A stretch of 64,000 nucleotides of DNA from Pseudomonas viridiflava. Its GTDB lineage: Bacteria; Pseudomonadota; Gammaproteobacteria; Pseudomonadales; Pseudomonadaceae. Below, piece by piece: positions 1 to 12,721 of the stretch. Position 1 is the stretch's first letter, and every line of letters begins with the position of its first letter. The stretch is taken from NCBI RefSeq assembly GCF_900601905.1, contig NZ_UWFA01000416.1, positions 744,001 through 808,000 of the forward strand. The letters are read 5' to 3'. Made by a program: the position numbers and the translations under genes. The notes below the pieces were generated by a model that was given only the letters and a program-made list of their open reading frames with translations, ran no database searches and was not told where the DNA came from.

Positions 1-473
1 AACGCAATGATTTTCAGGGGCGCCAGGAAGCGGCCCACGGTATCGAGCAGACGGCCCGGGTACAGCGACACCCAGAACACCACCAGGAAATAAACCAGAC
101 TGTAGAGGAACAGCGCCAGCGGGCTGTCACCGGTCAAGGGCGCCAGGCCCACCTCGAACGACACCGTCGCGGTACGCGGCGTCGCGAACAACGGACCCAC
201 CGCCAGATAACACACCGCAGCGAGAATCCCCCCTGCCACCTTGCCAATCGGGCTGCTCAGCGCATCCATCGCGCCGCCAACCTTGGCCAGAGCGATGACA
301 GTGATCACCGGCAAACCCACTGCCGTAACCAGAAACCCCAGCGCAGCAATCCAGACATGCGGCCCGGCCTGCAAACCCACAATAGGCGGGAAGATAATAT
401 TGCCCGCCCCCACAAACAGGGCGAACGTCATGAAACCCAATGCCAGGATGTCCTGACCTTTCAACACTTTCAT
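1..473 (-). CDS. brnQ: Branched-chain amino acid transporter BrnQ (LIV-II), N-terminal part; cut by window edge
   Basis: Secondary transporter of the LIVCS family that takes up leucine, isoleucine and valine with Na+ or H+ across the inner membrane. The visible 157 residues begin [20 protein letters not shown] and hold the family's N-terminal hydrophobic segments, including a GAGNIIFPP stretch in the first membrane segment. The ATG at 473 is the family-typical start; an overlapping longer frame up to 597 on this strand is out of phase with it. The C-terminal two thirds lie outside the window. It follows the sdh-suc block on the same strand but is separated from sucD by a terminator and about 430 bases, so it is probably a separate unit. 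Family assignment is confident from the N-terminus; substrate range is inferred. Confidence 0.85.
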   Translation of the reverse strand, partial: MKVLKGQDILALGFMTFALFVGAGNIIFPPIVGLQAGPHVWIAALGFLVTAVGLPVITVIALAKVGGAMDALSSPIGKVAGGILAAVCYLAVGPLFATPRTATVSFEVGLAPLTGDSPLALFLYSLVYFLVVFWVSLYPGRLLDTVGRFLAPLKIIA

Positions 474-902
474 CGAGAAAACCACACGTCAAAATCGGAA
501 ATGGAGAGCGATTTCCCGGTGGGTTCGGGAAATCCAGGCACTTGCTTTTAGAAAGTGCCAGGTTGCGCGACGACTCCTTGTGAGACTCGCGATGCACAAA
601 ATGGCCGCTAGCCTACCGAATCTGCGCGCTTAATGCACTTATTGAGGGCGAAGCGGCCGATGAACGCACCATTGCGATCCACTGCATGAATTGCAGGGGC
701 TGTCGAAGTCTGCGAATCAACGTCTGCCTGAACTACCGCTTCGCGACCGTCGTAACATCCGATGGCTCCTACAGGTCCGACGGTCATTCAGCTACAACAT
801 GGCGGTCGCTGAGACAGGCTGCCATCCTGCCGATGGGCACCCCCCAAACGCACAAAGGCCACCCGAAGGTGGCCTTTGCAGGTCAATCAAATAAGCATCA
901 GC
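474..902. other. Intergenic gap between sucD and brnQ
   Basis: This 429-base gap must carry the brnQ promoter and holds the sucD terminator at its high-coordinate end. Short open frames here lack a good SD site and a recognisable product. I see no operator or RNA gene that I can support. Confidence 0.5.
854..877 (-). terminator. Rho-independent terminator of the sdh-suc operon
   Basis: A perfect 10-base stem (AAAGGCCACC and GGTGGCCTTT) with a four-base loop lies about 25 bases after the sucD stop. Its A-flank reads as a short T-rich tail on the minus strand. It is placed to end the sdhCDAB-sucAB-lpd-sucCD transcript. Confidence 0.75.
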
Positions 903-1787
903 TTACTTTTTGACTTCCCAACCGGTCAGCTCAGCCAGGGCTTTGCCGATGTCAGCCAGGGAACGCACGGTTTTCACGCCAGCGTCTTCCAGTGCTGCGA
1001 ACTTCTCGTCTGCAGTACCTTTGCCGCCGGAGATGATTGCGCCAGCATGGCCCATGCGCTTGCCCGCAGGGGCAGTCACACCAGCGATGTAGGAAACAAC
1101 CGGCTTGGTCACGTGTGCCTTGATGTAGGCAGCCGCTTCTTCTTCAGCCGAACCGCCGATCTCGCCGATCATGACGATCGCTTCGGTCTTCGGGTCTTCC
1201 TGGAACAGCTTCAGGATGTCGATGAAGTTGGAACCCGGAATCGGGTCACCACCGATACCAACGCAAGTCGACTGACCGAAACCGGCGTCAGTGGTCTGCT
1301 TCACAGCTTCGTAAGTCAGGGTGCCCGAACGGGACACGATGCCTACTTTGCCTGGCAAGTGAATGTGACCTGGCATGATGCCGATCTTGCATTCGCCTGG
1401 TGTGATAACGCCAGGGCAGTTAGGACCGATCAGGACCACGCCCAGCTCGTCGCATTTGACCTTGGCATCCAGCATATCCAGGGTAGGAATGCCTTCGGTG
1501 ATGCACACGATCAGCTTGATGCCAGCGAATGCCGCTTCAAGGATGGAATCCTTGCAGAACGGAGCTGGAACGTAGATCACGCTGGCGGTAGCGCCAGTCT
1601 GGTCTACTGCTTCTTGCACAGTGTTGAACACGGGCAGGTTCAGGTGCGTGGTGCCGCCTTTACCTGGAGTCACGCCGCCAACCATTTTGGTGCCGTAGGC
1701 AATGGCTTGCTCGGAGTGGAAAGTACCCTGCGAACCAGTGAAGCCCTGGCAGATTACTTTGGTGTCTTTATTGATCAGGACGCTCAT
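903..1787 (-). CDS. sucD: Succinyl-CoA synthetase alpha subunit (ADP-forming)
   Basis: Alpha subunit of the cytoplasmic TCA enzyme that turns succinyl-CoA into succinate with formation of ATP. The 294 residues have the CoA-binding Rossmann domain first ([20 protein letters not shown]) and the ligase domain second. The phosphohistidine region [17 protein letters not shown] is near residues 246-262. Length matches the family. The ATG overlaps the sucC stop by one base (TAATG), which indicates translational coupling between the two subunits. Last gene of the large TCA operon. Confidence 0.97.
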   Translation of the reverse strand: MSVLINKDTKVICQGFTGSQGTFHSEQAIAYGTKMVGGVTPGKGGTTHLNLPVFNTVQEAVDQTGATASVIYVPAPFCKDSILEAAFAGIKLIVCITEGIPTLDMLDAKVKCDELGVVLIGPNCPGVITPGECKIGIMPGHIHLPGKVGIVSRSGTLTYEAVKQTTDAGFGQSTCVGIGGDPIPGSNFIDILKLFQEDPKTEAIVMIGEIGGSAEEEAAAYIKAHVTKPVVSYIAGVTAPAGKRMGHAGAIISGGKGTADEKFAALEDAGVKTVRSLADIGKALAELTGWEVKK

Positions 1788-2953
1788 TACTTGCCCTCCG
1801 CAGCTTTGACAACTTGTTGAGCAGCGTCGGTCAGGCTGGTAGCAGCGATGATGTTCAAACCGCTTTCTGCCAGTACTTTAGCGCCCAGTTCAGCGTTGTT
1901 ACCTTCAAGGCGAACAACAACCGGGATTTTCACGCCGACTTCTTTCACTGCACCGATGATGCCTTCGGCAATCATGTCGCAACGAACGATGCCGCCGAAG
2001 ATGTTGACCAGTACTGCTGCGACGTTAGTGTCGGACAGAATGATCTTGAACGCTTCGGTAACGCGTTCCTTGGTTGCACCACCACCTACGTCGAGGAAGT
2101 TGGCTGGCTTGCCGCCATGCAGGTTGACGATGTCCATGGTACCCATGGCCAGGCCAGCACCGTTGACCATGCAACCGATGTTACCTTCCAGTGCCACATA
2201 GTTCAGTTCGAACTTGGCAGCGTGGGCTTCGCGCGGATCATCTTGCGATGGATCGTGGAAAGCCTTCAGCTTTGGCTGACGGTACATGGCGTTGGCGTCG
2301 ATGTTGATCTTGGCGTCCAGGCAGTGCAGATCGCCGTCAGCCTTGATCACCAGCGGGTTCACTTCCAGCAGGGCCAGGTCGTGGTCCTGGAACAGCTTGG
2401 CCAGACCGGTGAAGATCTTGGCGAACTGGGAAACCTGCTTGCCTTCCAGACCCAGCTGGAATGCCAGATCGCGACCCTGGAATGGCTGAGCGCCAACCAG
2501 TGGATCGATCGTGGCCTTGAGGATTTTCTCAGGAGTGTCGTGAGCGATTTTCTCGATGTCCACGCCACCTTCGGTGGAAGCCATGAACACGATACGACGG
2601 CTCGAACGATCCACAACAGCGCCCAGATACAGCTCTTTGGCGATGTCGGTGCAGGACTCAACCAGGATCTTGGTCACTGGCTGACCATTGGCGTCGGTCT
2701 GGTAAGTTACCAGACGCTTGCCCAACCACTGCTGGGCGAACGCTGCAGCGTCTTCTTTGCTGCGAACCAGCTTGACGCCGCCCGCTTTACCGCGACCACC
2801 AGCGTGAACCTGGGCTTTGACAACCCACTCGGTTCCGCCAATCTTGTCGCAAGCTTCTGCTGCTGCTTCCGGGGTGTCTACTGCGTAGCCTTTGGATACT
2901 GGCAGGCCGTACTCAGCGAACAGCTGCTTACCCTGATACTCGTGAAGATTCAT
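1787..2953 (-). CDS. sucC: Succinyl-CoA synthetase beta subunit
   Basis: Beta subunit with the ATP-grasp nucleotide site; it pairs with SucD. The 388 residues begin [20 protein letters not shown], the conserved family start, so the longer in-frame extension to 3016 is rejected. Visible features are an N-terminal ATP-grasp fold with [19 protein letters not shown] near residues 45-63 and a C-terminal flavodoxin-like domain containing [17 protein letters not shown]. It is separated from lpd by 212 bases that contain hairpins but no clear terminator, so read-through from lpd is likely. Confidence 0.97.
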   Translation of the reverse strand: MNLHEYQGKQLFAEYGLPVSKGYAVDTPEAAAEACDKIGGTEWVVKAQVHAGGRGKAGGVKLVRSKEDAAAFAQQWLGKRLVTYQTDANGQPVTKILVESCTDIAKELYLGAVVDRSSRRIVFMASTEGGVDIEKIAHDTPEKILKATIDPLVGAQPFQGRDLAFQLGLEGKQVSQFAKIFTGLAKLFQDHDLALLEVNPLVIKADGDLHCLDAKINIDANAMYRQPKLKAFHDPSQDDPREAHAAKFELNYVALEGNIGCMVNGAGLAMGTMDIVNLHGGKPANFLDVGGGATKERVTEAFKIILSDTNVAAVLVNIFGGIVRCDMIAEGIIGAVKEVGVKIPVVVRLEGNNAELGAKVLAESGLNIIAATSLTDAAQQVVKAAEGK

Positions 2954-3129
2954 GCTTATTACCGTCTTCGTTAGGTACTGCGCATTCGGTGCTGCACGTC
3001 TTGCGTGCCGCACCACCTGTGACCGCTACACCGGCCGTCCCGTTTACCTGCACAAATATCTGCATTTTCCGGGACAGTCCGGAGGTCGAGTCCGGCGGAC
3101 ATTCCGCGGTGAGTCTTGCTCGCAAGGCT

Positions 3130-3150
3130 CACGACGGGCAGTCCGTCGTG
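3130..3150. repeat. Stem-loop between lpd and sucC
   Basis: Inverted repeat CACGACGG-GCAGT-CCGTCGTG (eight perfect pairs) just after the lpd stop. No T-run follows on the minus strand, so it looks like an mRNA processing or stabilising hairpin inside the operon rather than a terminator. Function is inferred. Confidence 0.5.
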
Positions 3151-3165
3151 GTTTCTCTTGTTGTC

Positions 3166-4768
<1,603 letters not shown>

Positions 4769-4775
4769 TGCCTCA

Positions 4776-6002
4776 TCAGATATCCAGCAGCAGACGAGCC
4801 GGATCTTCCAGCAGGTTCTTGATGGTCACCAGGAAAGTCACAGCCTCTTTACCATCGATCAGACGGTGATCGTAGGACAGCGCCAGATACATCATCGGAC
4901 GGATGACCACCTGACCATTCACTGCCATCGGGCGCTGAATGATGTTGTGCATACCCAGGATGGCTGCTTGTGGCGGGTTGACGATCGGCGTCGACATCAT
5001 CGAACCGAAGGTACCACCGTTGGTGATGGTGAAGGTACCACCAGTCATCTCGTCGATGGACAGCTTGCCGTCACGGGCTTTCTTGCCGAATGCCGCAATG
5101 CCGCCTTCGATTTCAGCCAGGCTCATCTGCTCTGCGTTACGCAGAACCGGAACCACCAGACCACGATCGCTGGAAACCGCGACACCCACGTCAGCGTAGC
5201 CGTGGTAAACGATGTCGGAACCATCGATCGAAGCATTGACTGCCGGGAAGCGTTTCAGCGCTTCGGTGGTCGCCTTGACGAAGAACGACATGAAGCCCAG
5301 GCGAACGCCATTGTTGGACTTCTCGAACAGGTCCTTGTACTTGGAGCGCAGGGCCATGACTTCGGTCATGTCCACTTCGTTGAACGTGGTCAGCATCGCC
5401 ATGTTCGACTGCGCTTCAACCAGACGCTTGGCCACGGTGGCACGTACACGAGTCATCGGTACGCGCTTCTCGGTGCGATCGCCTGCGGCGATAACCGGAG
5501 CAGCGGCAGCAGCAGGCTTGGCAGCAGGTGCAGCGGCAGGAGCGGATTTCTTCGCTTCAACAGCAGCGACCACGTCTTCCTTGGTCACGCGGCCATCTTT
5601 GCCTGTGCCTTTGACGCTGGCCAGGTTGATGCCGTTTTCTTCAGCCAGCTTGCGGGCAGCCGGAGCAGCAACTGAATCTTCGTCGCCAGCAGCAGCGGCC
5701 GGGGCAGCAGCCTGAGCCGGTGCAGCAGCAGGTGCGGCCGCCGCAGGAGCAGCAGAAGCAGTAGCGCCTGCATCCAGCGTCGCGATCAGTTCGTTGGACA
5801 GGACGATTTCGCCCTCGCCCTTCACGATCGATGCCAGTACGCCGTCAGCTTCGGCCAGTACTTCAAGGACGACTTTGTCGGTCTCGATGTCGACCAGCAG
5901 CTCGTCACGTTTTACCGCCTCACCCGGCTGTTTGTGCCACTTGGAAATGGTGCCGTCGGCAACTGATTCCGGGAAAGAGGGGGCTTTGATCTCGATAGCC
6001 AT
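4776..6002 (-). CDS. sucB: Dihydrolipoyllysine succinyltransferase (E2) of 2-oxoglutarate dehydrogenase
   Basis: Core acyltransferase that moves the succinyl group to CoA. The 408 residues show one lipoyl domain (about 1-77) with lipoylated Lys43 in [10 protein letters not shown], an Ala/Pro-rich swinging linker (about 78-110), a peripheral subunit-binding domain ([20 protein letters not shown]...GRVTKEDV, about 110-150), a second Ala-rich linker, and the catalytic domain ending with active-site [13 protein letters not shown]. Length and order are normal. It begins 41 bases after the sucA stop. Confidence 0.97.
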   Translation of the reverse strand: MAIEIKAPSFPESVADGTISKWHKQPGEAVKRDELLVDIETDKVVLEVLAEADGVLASIVKGEGEIVLSNELIATLDAGATASAAPAAAAPAAAPAQAAAPAAAAGDEDSVAAPAARKLAEENGINLASVKGTGKDGRVTKEDVVAAVEAKKSAPAAAPAAKPAAAAAPVIAAGDRTEKRVPMTRVRATVAKRLVEAQSNMAMLTTFNEVDMTEVMALRSKYKDLFEKSNNGVRLGFMSFFVKATTEALKRFPAVNASIDGSDIVYHGYADVGVAVSSDRGLVVPVLRNAEQMSLAEIEGGIAAFGKKARDGKLSIDEMTGGTFTITNGGTFGSMMSTPIVNPPQAAILGMHNIIQRPMAVNGQVVIRPMMYLALSYDHRLIDGKEAVTFLVTIKNLLEDPARLLLDI

Positions 6003-6043
6003 TATCTGAAATTCCTTAATTCGGTTTCTAATGCGCGAAGGCG

Positions 6044-8875
6044 TTAAACAGTAAAGGCATCTTGCAGCAGTTTTTCCTGCTGCTCAGCGTGCATCGACGC
6101 GTACCCACAAGCAGGCGCTGCAGAAGCATCACGGCCGGCGTACTCGAGAACGAGGTTGCGGTTGTGATTGCCCATGCTGCGGCGCAAGTGATGCTGACTG
6201 CTGTACCAGGCACCCTGGTTCATCGGCTCTTCCTGACACCACACTACATTCTGCAGGTTGGTGTAAGGCGCAATCGCCTCCATCAGGTCATCTTCCGGGA
6301 ACGGATACAGCTGCTCGATACGCACGATGGCAATATCTTCACGGCCTTCGGCACGGCGTTTTTCCAGCAGGTCGTAGTAAACCTTGCCGCCACACAGAAC
6401 CAGGCGCGTCACCTTGGCGGGATCGAGCGTATCGATTTCCGGGATAACGGTCTGGAACGAACCTTCGGCGAGATCTTCCAGGGTCGAAACGGCCAGCTTG
6501 TGGCGCAGCAACGACTTGGGCGTCAGTACGATCAGCGGCTTGCGCAGCGGACGAATAACCTGACGACGCAACAGGTGGTAGATCTGCGCCGGCGTGGTTG
6601 GCACGCACACCTGGATGTTGTGCTCGGCACAGCCCTGCAGATAACGCTCAAGACGTGCGGACGAGTGCTCTGGCCCCTGCCCTTCATAGCCGTGAGGCAG
6701 CAACATGGTCAGACCGCACAGACGGCCCCACTTGTGCTCGCCACTGGTGATGAACTGGTCAATAACCACTTGCGCGCCGTTGGCAAAGTCGCCGAACTGG
6801 GCTTCCCAGATAACCAGCGCGTCTGGCTGGGTCGTCGAGTAGCCGTATTCGAAGGCCAGTACGGCTTCTTCCGACAGGAACGAATCGTACAGATCGAAAC
6901 GTGGCTGACCGGCATACAGATTCTGCAGCGGAATGTAGGTACCGGCGTCTTTCTGGTTGTGCAGCACAGCGTGACGGTGCGAGAACGTACCGCGGCCGAT
7001 GTCCTGACCGGTCATGCGAATCGGGTGACCTTCGAACGCCAGGGTCGCGTACGCCATGGTTTCAGCGTAACCCCAGTTGATCGGCAGTCCGCCGGCTTGC
7101 ATTTTCTGACGGTCTTCGTAGATCTTCTGCACCTGACGCTGCACCACGAACCCTTCTGGCAGCTCCATCAGTTTGGCGGACAGTTCCTGCAGGGTTTTCA
7201 GGTCAAAGCGAGTGTCGTGTCGCGCTGTCCAGGCGTGGCCCAGATACGGACGCCAGTCCACGAACAATTCTTTGTTCGGTTCCTTGACCAGGCTTTTCAC
7301 AACATGCAGACCGTTGTCCAGCGCGTTGCGATAGTCGTCGATCTTGGCCTGAACGCGCGCGTCATCCAGTACACCGGCCTTGGTCAGGTTTTCGGCGTAC
7401 AGCTCACGGGTCGTGCGCTGCTTGGTGATTTGCTGATACATCAACGGCTGGGTGCCACTTGGCTCGTCAGCTTCGTTGTGGCCGCGACGGCGGTAGCAGA
7501 CCAGATCGATCACGACGTCACGCTTGAACTGCATGCGGTAATCGATAGCCAGCTGGGTGACGAACAGGACTGCTTCAGGGTCATCGCCATTCACATGGAG
7601 AATCGGCGCCTGGATCATCTTGGCAACGTCGGTGGCGTACTCGGTGGAACGCGAGTCCAGCGGGTTGCTGATGGTGAAGCCAACCTGATTGTTGATGACG
7701 ATATGGACCGTGCCGCCAGTCTTGAAGCCGCGGGTCTGCGACATCTGGAAGGTTTCCATGACCACGCCCTGCCCTGCGAAAGCAGCATCACCGTGGAGGG
7801 AAATTGGCAGGACCTTGTCGCCATTTGGATCATTACGACGATCCTGACGGGCACGCACGGAGCCTTCGACCACTGGAGATACGATTTCCAGGTGGGACGG
7901 GTTGAATGCCATGGCTAGGTGAACTTCACCGCCGGCAGTCATCACGTTCGACGAGAAACCCTGGTGGTACTTGACATCACCGGAGCCCAGCTCGACTTTC
8001 TTCTTGCCCTCGAACTCATCAAACAGTTCGCGAGGGTTTTTGCCGAAGGTGTTGACCAGAACGTTCAGGCGGCCACGGTGGGCCATGCCGATGACGATTT
8101 CCTTGGTGCCGTAGGAGCCGGAACGCTGGATCAGTTCATCCAGCATCGGGATCAGGCTTTCACCACCTTCCAGACCGAAACGCTTGGTACCCGGGTACTT
8201 GGTGCCCAGGTACTTTTCCAGGCCCTCGGCCGCGGTTACGCGCTCAAGCAAGTGGCTCTGGATTTCGGCGGAGAACGCAGGACGTCCACGAACGCTTTCC
8301 AGACGCTGCATGAACCAGTTGCGCTGCTCGGAATCCACGATATGGGTGAATTCGGCGCCAATGGTGCGGCAATATGTCTGCTGCAATGTTTCGTGGATTT
8401 CACGTAGGCTCGCTTCCTCTTTGCCAATGAACAAGTCACCGGCGCGGAAGGTGGTATCGAGGTCAGCGTTGGTCAGCCCGTAGTGGTTGATCGACAGGTC
8501 AGCTGGCGCAGGACGCTGCCACAAACCCAGCGGATCGAGCTGTGCTGCCTGATGGCCGCGCATACGATAAGCCTGGATGAGCCGCAGCACTTCGACTTGC
8601 TTCTTCTCATGCTCGCTGCTCACGCTCCCGGCGGACACCGGTTGAGCGCGGCGCTGGTTTTTGGCCAGCAGCACGAAATGATCGCGAATCGTCGAATGCG
8701 ATACATCGGTGGCAGTGTTGCCGTCAGCGGGCAACTTCTGAAAGTAGGTGCGCCATTCCTCTGGCACAGCGTTAGGGTCGTGCAGGTAGAGCTCATAGAG
8801 CTCTTCCACATAGGCAGCGTTACCACCGGAAAGGTGGGCACTGTTCCACATGCGCTGCATCACGCTTTCTTGCAT
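6044..8875 (-). CDS. sucA: 2-Oxoglutarate dehydrogenase E1 component
   Basis: Thiamine-diphosphate decarboxylase that feeds succinyl groups to SucB. At 943 residues it has full family length. It shows the N-terminal [20 protein letters not shown] segment, the TPP-binding part with [14 protein letters not shown], the [14 protein letters not shown] motif, and a C-terminal transketolase-like pyrimidine domain. ATG at 8875 gives the expected start. Like E. coli SucA it lacks an extra acyltransferase domain. It lies 254 bases after sdhB and is expected to be in the same transcript. Confidence 0.97.
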   Translation of the reverse strand: MQESVMQRMWNSAHLSGGNAAYVEELYELYLHDPNAVPEEWRTYFQKLPADGNTATDVSHSTIRDHFVLLAKNQRRAQPVSAGSVSSEHEKKQVEVLRLIQAYRMRGHQAAQLDPLGLWQRPAPADLSINHYGLTNADLDTTFRAGDLFIGKEEASLREIHETLQQTYCRTIGAEFTHIVDSEQRNWFMQRLESVRGRPAFSAEIQSHLLERVTAAEGLEKYLGTKYPGTKRFGLEGGESLIPMLDELIQRSGSYGTKEIVIGMAHRGRLNVLVNTFGKNPRELFDEFEGKKKVELGSGDVKYHQGFSSNVMTAGGEVHLAMAFNPSHLEIVSPVVEGSVRARQDRRNDPNGDKVLPISLHGDAAFAGQGVVMETFQMSQTRGFKTGGTVHIVINNQVGFTISNPLDSRSTEYATDVAKMIQAPILHVNGDDPEAVLFVTQLAIDYRMQFKRDVVIDLVCYRRRGHNEADEPSGTQPLMYQQITKQRTTRELYAENLTKAGVLDDARVQAKIDDYRNALDNGLHVVKSLVKEPNKELFVDWRPYLGHAWTARHDTRFDLKTLQELSAKLMELPEGFVVQRQVQKIYEDRQKMQAGGLPINWGYAETMAYATLAFEGHPIRMTGQDIGRGTFSHRHAVLHNQKDAGTYIPLQNLYAGQPRFDLYDSFLSEEAVLAFEYGYSTTQPDALVIWEAQFGDFANGAQVVIDQFITSGEHKWGRLCGLTMLLPHGYEGQGPEHSSARLERYLQGCAEHNIQVCVPTTPAQIYHLLRRQVIRPLRKPLIVLTPKSLLRHKLAVSTLEDLAEGSFQTVIPEIDTLDPAKVTRLVLCGGKVYYDLLEKRRAEGREDIAIVRIEQLYPFPEDDLMEAIAPYTNLQNVVWCQEEPMNQGAWYSSQHHLRRSMGNHNRNLVLEYAGRDASAAPACGYASMHAEQQEKLLQDAFTV

Positions 8876-9129
8876 GCTTGGTCACCCTCGGTAAGGGGAC
8901 ACCACCGGCGAAGACACCACAGCAAACCTGAGATAGTCATGTGCAGCGACTGTATCAAGCCACTAAGGATCACGCAGATAGTCCGGGTACCAGCCCGGAT
9001 GCCCCTGCTGGTCTCATTTCTTCAAAATAAGAGCCGCAGCCAATTGAGCTGCTGCTCAGGTTAAAACTACGGCGCCGGTTGAAGCCTGCGCCGCAGCGGT
9101 TACTACGGTATTACGGTGTAACAGTCAAA

Positions 9130-9834
9130 TCAGACGCCGTTCTGCAGGAGCATGTTGCGCACGTGACCGATAGCCTTGGTTGGGTTAAGGCCCTTCGGAC
9201 AGACGTTGACGCAGTTCATGATCCCGCGGCAGCGGAATACGCTGAACGGATCATCAAGGGAAGCCAGACGCTCGGCGGTCTTGTTGTCACGGCTGTCAGC
9301 AAGGAAACGATAGGCTTGCAGCAGTGCAGCTGGACCCAGGAACTTGTCCGGATTCCACCAGAAGGACGGGCAGGAAGTCGAGCAGCAAGCGCACAGGATG
9401 CACTCGTACAGACCATCCAGCTTTTCACGCTCTTCAGGCGTTTGCAGACGCTCGATGGCCGGAGCCGGAGTGTCGTTGAGCAGATAAGGCTTAACCTTTT
9501 CGTACTGCTTGTAGAAGATGCTCATATCGACGACCAGGTCACGTATGACCGGCAAACCAGGCAGTGGACGGACCACCAGCTTGTTGCCCTTGATCACGGC
9601 GGACAGCGGCGTGATGCACGCCAGGCCGTTCTTGCCGTTGATATTCATACCGTCGGAGCCGCAAACACCTTCGCGGCACGAACGACGGTAGGAGAAACCT
9701 TCATCCTGTTCCTTGATCAGGGCCAGCACGTCCAGGACCATGATGTCCTTGCCGTCTGTATTGACCTGGAACTCCTGCATGAACGGCGCAGCGTCCTGAT
9801 CAGGGTTGTAGCGATAAACACTGACTTGCAACAT
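9130..9834 (-). CDS. sdhB: Succinate dehydrogenase iron-sulfur subunit
   Basis: Carries electrons from FAD in SdhA to ubiquinone at SdhC/SdhD. The 234 residues contain the 2Fe-2S ligands in SCREGVCGSDGMNINGKNGL, and the 4Fe-4S and 3Fe-4S ligands in CILCACCSTSCPS and CRGIMNCVNVCPKG. The ATG at 9834 is preferred over an in-frame GTG at 9843, because the AAGGGTGG SD is five bases before the ATG but abuts the GTG. It starts 11 bases after the sdhA stop. Confidence 0.96.
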   Translation of the reverse strand: MLQVSVYRYNPDQDAAPFMQEFQVNTDGKDIMVLDVLALIKEQDEGFSYRRSCREGVCGSDGMNINGKNGLACITPLSAVIKGNKLVVRPLPGLPVIRDLVVDMSIFYKQYEKVKPYLLNDTPAPAIERLQTPEEREKLDGLYECILCACCSTSCPSFWWNPDKFLGPAALLQAYRFLADSRDNKTAERLASLDDPFSVFRCRGIMNCVNVCPKGLNPTKAIGHVRNMLLQNGV

Positions 9835-9845
9835 ATCGGCCACCC

Positions 9846-11618
9846 TTAATAAGTCCGAATCTTAGGTTCAAAAGTCGGGACGGTTTTCGGCGAGAAGTTC
9901 ACGGCACGCTTGGTTACGCGCTTGTCACCCGGGAAATACAGGGTGTGGCACAACCAGTTTTCGTCGTCGCGATCTTCAAAGTCTTCACGGGCATGGGCGC
10001 CGCGGGACTCTTTACGATGTTCTGCGGCAATCGCTGTTGCTTCGGCGACTTCCAGCAGGTTTTGCAATTCAAGCGCTTCGATACGGGCGGTGTTGAACGC
10101 CTGGCTCTTGTCGTTGATTTTGACATTGGCGATGCGCTCGCGCAGACCGGCCAACTGGGCAATGCCCTTCTGCATGTATTCACCCGTACGGAATACACCG
10201 AAGTAGTTCTGCATGCAGCTCTGCAGTTCTTTACGCAGCGTAGCGACGTCTTCGCCTTCAGTACGCTCGTTCAGACCGCTCAGACGCGCCAGTGCAGCAT
10301 CGATATCGGTTTCCGAAGCGCGACGGTAGTCGACACCCTCGTTGAGCGCCTGTTCCAGGTGCAGGCCCGCAGCGCGACCGAATACCACCAGATCGAGCAG
10401 CGAGTTGCCGCCCAGACGGTTGGCACCGTGAACCGATACGCAAGCCACCTCGCCCACCGCGAACAGACCAGGAATGATCTGATCCACGCCAGCAGCGTCC
10501 TGAGTGATCGCCTGACCGTGAATGTTGGTGGCAACGCCGCCCATCATGTAATGGCAGGTTGGAACAACCGGAATCGGCGCAACAGCCGGGTCAACGTGAG
10601 CAAAGGTCTTGGACAGCTCCATGATGCCTGGCAGACGGCTGTGCAGCACTTCCTCACCGAGGTGATCGAGTTTCAGCATCACGTGGTCGCCATCAGGACC
10701 ACAGCCGTTACCGGCGATGATTTCCTTGACCATGGAACGCGCAACTACGTCACGACCTGCAAGGTCCTTGGCGTTCGGAGCATAACGCTCCATGAAACGC
10801 TCGCCGTGCTTGTTGATCAGGTAACCGCCTTCACCACGGCAACCTTCAGTGACCAGTACACCTGCGCCGGCGATGCCGGTTGGGTGGAACTGCCACATTT
10901 CGATGTCCTGAACCGGAACACCGGCACGCAAGGCCATGCCCACGCCGTCGCCGGTGTTGATCAGGGCGTTGGTAGTGGAGGAATAGATACGGCCTGCGCC
11001 GCCAGTTGCCAGTACGGTCGCGTTGGAGCGAATGTACGAGGTTTCACCGGTTTCAATGCAAATCGCGATGATGCCGACAAAGGCGCCATCCTGGTTCTTC
11101 ACCAGATCCACTGCATAGTATTCGTTGAGGAATACGGTGCCAGCCTTTAGGTTGGCCTGATACAGGGTGTGCAGCAAGGCGTGACCGGTACGGTCGGCAG
11201 CGGCGCATGTACGGGCAGCTTGCCCGCCCTTGCCGAAGTCCTTGGACTGACCGCCGAATGGACGCTGGTAGATACGGCCCTGCTCGGTACGCGAGAAAGG
11301 CAGACCCATGTGCTCGAGCTCGAACACGGCTTCCGGACCTACGGAACACATGTACTCGATAGCGTCCTGGTCACCGATATAGTCGGAGCCCTTGACGGTG
11401 TCGTACATGTGCCAGCGCCAGTCATCGTTGGGATCGGCAGAAGCAATGGCGCAGGTGATGCCACCCTGAGCGGAAACGGTGTGGGAACGCGTCGGGAAAA
11501 CCTTGGTGACTACGGCGGTCTTGTGGCCGCCCTGAGCCAGCTGCAAGGCAGCGCGCATGCCTGCACCGCCGCCACCAATGATGATGGCGTCGAATGAAAG
11601 TGTATTTATGTTAGCCAT
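9846..11618 (-). CDS. sdhA: Succinate dehydrogenase flavoprotein subunit
   Basis: Catalytic subunit of complex II, oxidising succinate to fumarate. The 590 residues begin with the FAD motif [20 protein letters not shown]. The covalent-FAD histidine is in [14 protein letters not shown]. Substrate-site sequence [21 protein letters not shown] lies mid-protein and the C-terminal helical domain is complete. It is tightly spaced between sdhD and sdhB. Confidence 0.97.
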   Translation of the reverse strand: MANINTLSFDAIIIGGGGAGMRAALQLAQGGHKTAVVTKVFPTRSHTVSAQGGITCAIASADPNDDWRWHMYDTVKGSDYIGDQDAIEYMCSVGPEAVFELEHMGLPFSRTEQGRIYQRPFGGQSKDFGKGGQAARTCAAADRTGHALLHTLYQANLKAGTVFLNEYYAVDLVKNQDGAFVGIIAICIETGETSYIRSNATVLATGGAGRIYSSTTNALINTGDGVGMALRAGVPVQDIEMWQFHPTGIAGAGVLVTEGCRGEGGYLINKHGERFMERYAPNAKDLAGRDVVARSMVKEIIAGNGCGPDGDHVMLKLDHLGEEVLHSRLPGIMELSKTFAHVDPAVAPIPVVPTCHYMMGGVATNIHGQAITQDAAGVDQIIPGLFAVGEVACVSVHGANRLGGNSLLDLVVFGRAAGLHLEQALNEGVDYRRASETDIDAALARLSGLNERTEGEDVATLRKELQSCMQNYFGVFRTGEYMQKGIAQLAGLRERIANVKINDKSQAFNTARIEALELQNLLEVAEATAIAAEHRKESRGAHAREDFEDRDDENWLCHTLYFPGDKRVTKRAVNFSPKTVPTFEPKIRTY

Positions 11619-11621
11619 GAA

Positions 11622-11990
11622 TCAGATACCCCAAAGAATCTGCACACCCCAGACGAAGTAAGCGAACATCGCAACGCCGCAGACTGCCTGGAAAAGGAAA
11701 CGCACAGTCGTCGCCGACTTGCCCAGCGCCATCGGCGTCAGGTAGTCAGTGGCGATGGTCCACATGCCGACCCAGGCGTGAGCGCCAAGGGCCACCAGGG
11801 CCAACAGACTGAAGATACGCATCCCGTTGTGCGAGAACAGCGCATGCCAACTGGCATAGTCGAGGCCCGGGTGGGCGACGAGGTATCCGATCAGGAAAAT
11901 GAAATAAGCCGCGAGCACGACCGCAGATACGCGCTGCGCCATCCAGTCATAGAGGCCCGAACGCGACAGGTTAGTGACGTTGGTTACCAT
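11622..11990 (-). CDS. sdhD: Succinate dehydrogenase membrane anchor subunit
   Basis: Inner-membrane anchor that with SdhC holds haem b and the quinone site. The 122 residues have three hydrophobic segments, and GAHAWVGMWTIATDYL carries the expected haem His and Asp-Tyr quinone residues. Two ATGs are possible. AGGAG sits seven bases before the ATG at 11990 but only one base before that at 11996, so 11990 is used, overlapping sdhC by seven bases. Confidence 0.93.
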   Translation of the reverse strand: MVTNVTNLSRSGLYDWMAQRVSAVVLAAYFIFLIGYLVAHPGLDYASWHALFSHNGMRIFSLLALVALGAHAWVGMWTIATDYLTPMALGKSATTVRFLFQAVCGVAMFAYFVWGVQILWGI

Positions 11991-12370
11991 ATCCATACTC
12001 CTGCCAGAACGATTATCACCACGGAAACGACGATAACGATTTTGGAGCCCCGCTTGCCGCCTTCCAGCGTCTCGCCGATGCCCGCATCCATGATCAGGTG
12101 ACGGATGCCCGCCACGAGGTGATAAAGCAGGGCGGACAGCAGGGCCCAGATCACAAGCTTGGCCAGCGGACTGGTCAGATACGCTTTAACTTCACCGAAC
12201 CCTTCCTCGGAACTCAGCGACTTGTCCAATGCGTAAAGCATGATGACAAGGCCGACAAAGAGGATGACACCGGACACGCGGTGAAGAATGGACGTGTAAG
12301 CAGTGACTGGGAGTTTGATGGTCCTTAGGTCTAGGTTTACAGGTCGTTGGCTTTTCACGGCTTTTTTCAC
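11984..12370 (-). CDS. sdhC: Succinate dehydrogenase cytochrome b556 subunit
   Basis: Membrane subunit of complex II. The 128 residues include the N-terminal NLDLRTIKLPVTAYTSILHR quinone-site region, HRVSG, and three membrane helices with the haem-ligating His in LLYHLVAGIRHLIMD. The start is a GTG; no ATG is available in the right place and the SD (GGGG) is weak. First gene of the sdh-suc operon, about 120 bases downstream of a sigma-70 promoter. Confidence 0.93.
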   Translation of the reverse strand: MKKAVKSQRPVNLDLRTIKLPVTAYTSILHRVSGVILFVGLVIMLYALDKSLSSEEGFGEVKAYLTSPLAKLVIWALLSALLYHLVAGIRHLIMDAGIGETLEGGKRGSKIVIVVSVVIIVLAGVWIW

Positions 12371-12491
12371 ACTGAAGAGCCCCTAACAATCAGGGCAAAT
12401 TATTGGGAAGTGCACTGGTCAGGTACCCACCACCCAGGGAGTGACGACCTCCGGTAAAACAGGCCCTAAAGCCCCTGGCGGTCGGACGCCG

Positions 12492-12520
12492 AGTATAGAC
12501 AGTTAGGTTACTAATGACAA
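12492..12520 (-). promoter_or_regulatory. Predicted sigma-70 promoter for sdhC
   Basis: On the minus strand TTGTCA (12515-12520) and TATACT (12492-12497) are separated by 17 bases. The spacing is ideal and only small deviations from consensus occur. Confidence 0.7.
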
Positions 12521-12635
12521 CGCGGATACTGTCGCAAAATGGTGGATTGCGCTGGCCTTTAAAAAAGCGTAAGTGGACAAAATGTCGCACCCCGAAACGG
12601 CTACCAAAGCCTTCTGGAACACGACTTTAGGCAAA

Positions 12636-12663
12636 TTGACTTTAGAATTTATCTATCTATAGT
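12636..12663 (+). promoter_or_regulatory. Predicted sigma-70 promoter for gltA
   Basis: TTGACT (12636-12641) and TATAGT (12658-12663) are separated by 16 bases, about 58 bases before the gltA ATG. A strong AGGAGG SD follows at 12712-12717. Confidence 0.7.
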
Positions 12664-12721
12664 GGTGCGGGCCCTGCGTGGGGGGCCTGTCTGATGATTT
12701 GAAGCATAAATAGGAGGCCAC

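Larger units (their letters stand above)
12371..12721. other. Divergent sdhC-gltA promoter region
   Basis: This 351-base gap separates the sdh-suc operon from gltA. It holds one good sigma-70 promoter in each direction (listed separately). The sdhC mRNA would have a leader of roughly 115 bases and gltA one of about 50. No further gene is seen. Confidence 0.7.

Noticed and set aside
127-597. Minus-strand 156-codon frame overlapping brnQ
   Set aside because: Out of frame with the clear BrnQ N-terminus and lacks a family.
6062-7918. Long plus-strand open frame (618 codons) opposite sucA
   Set aside because: Antisense shadow of sucA without SD or domains.
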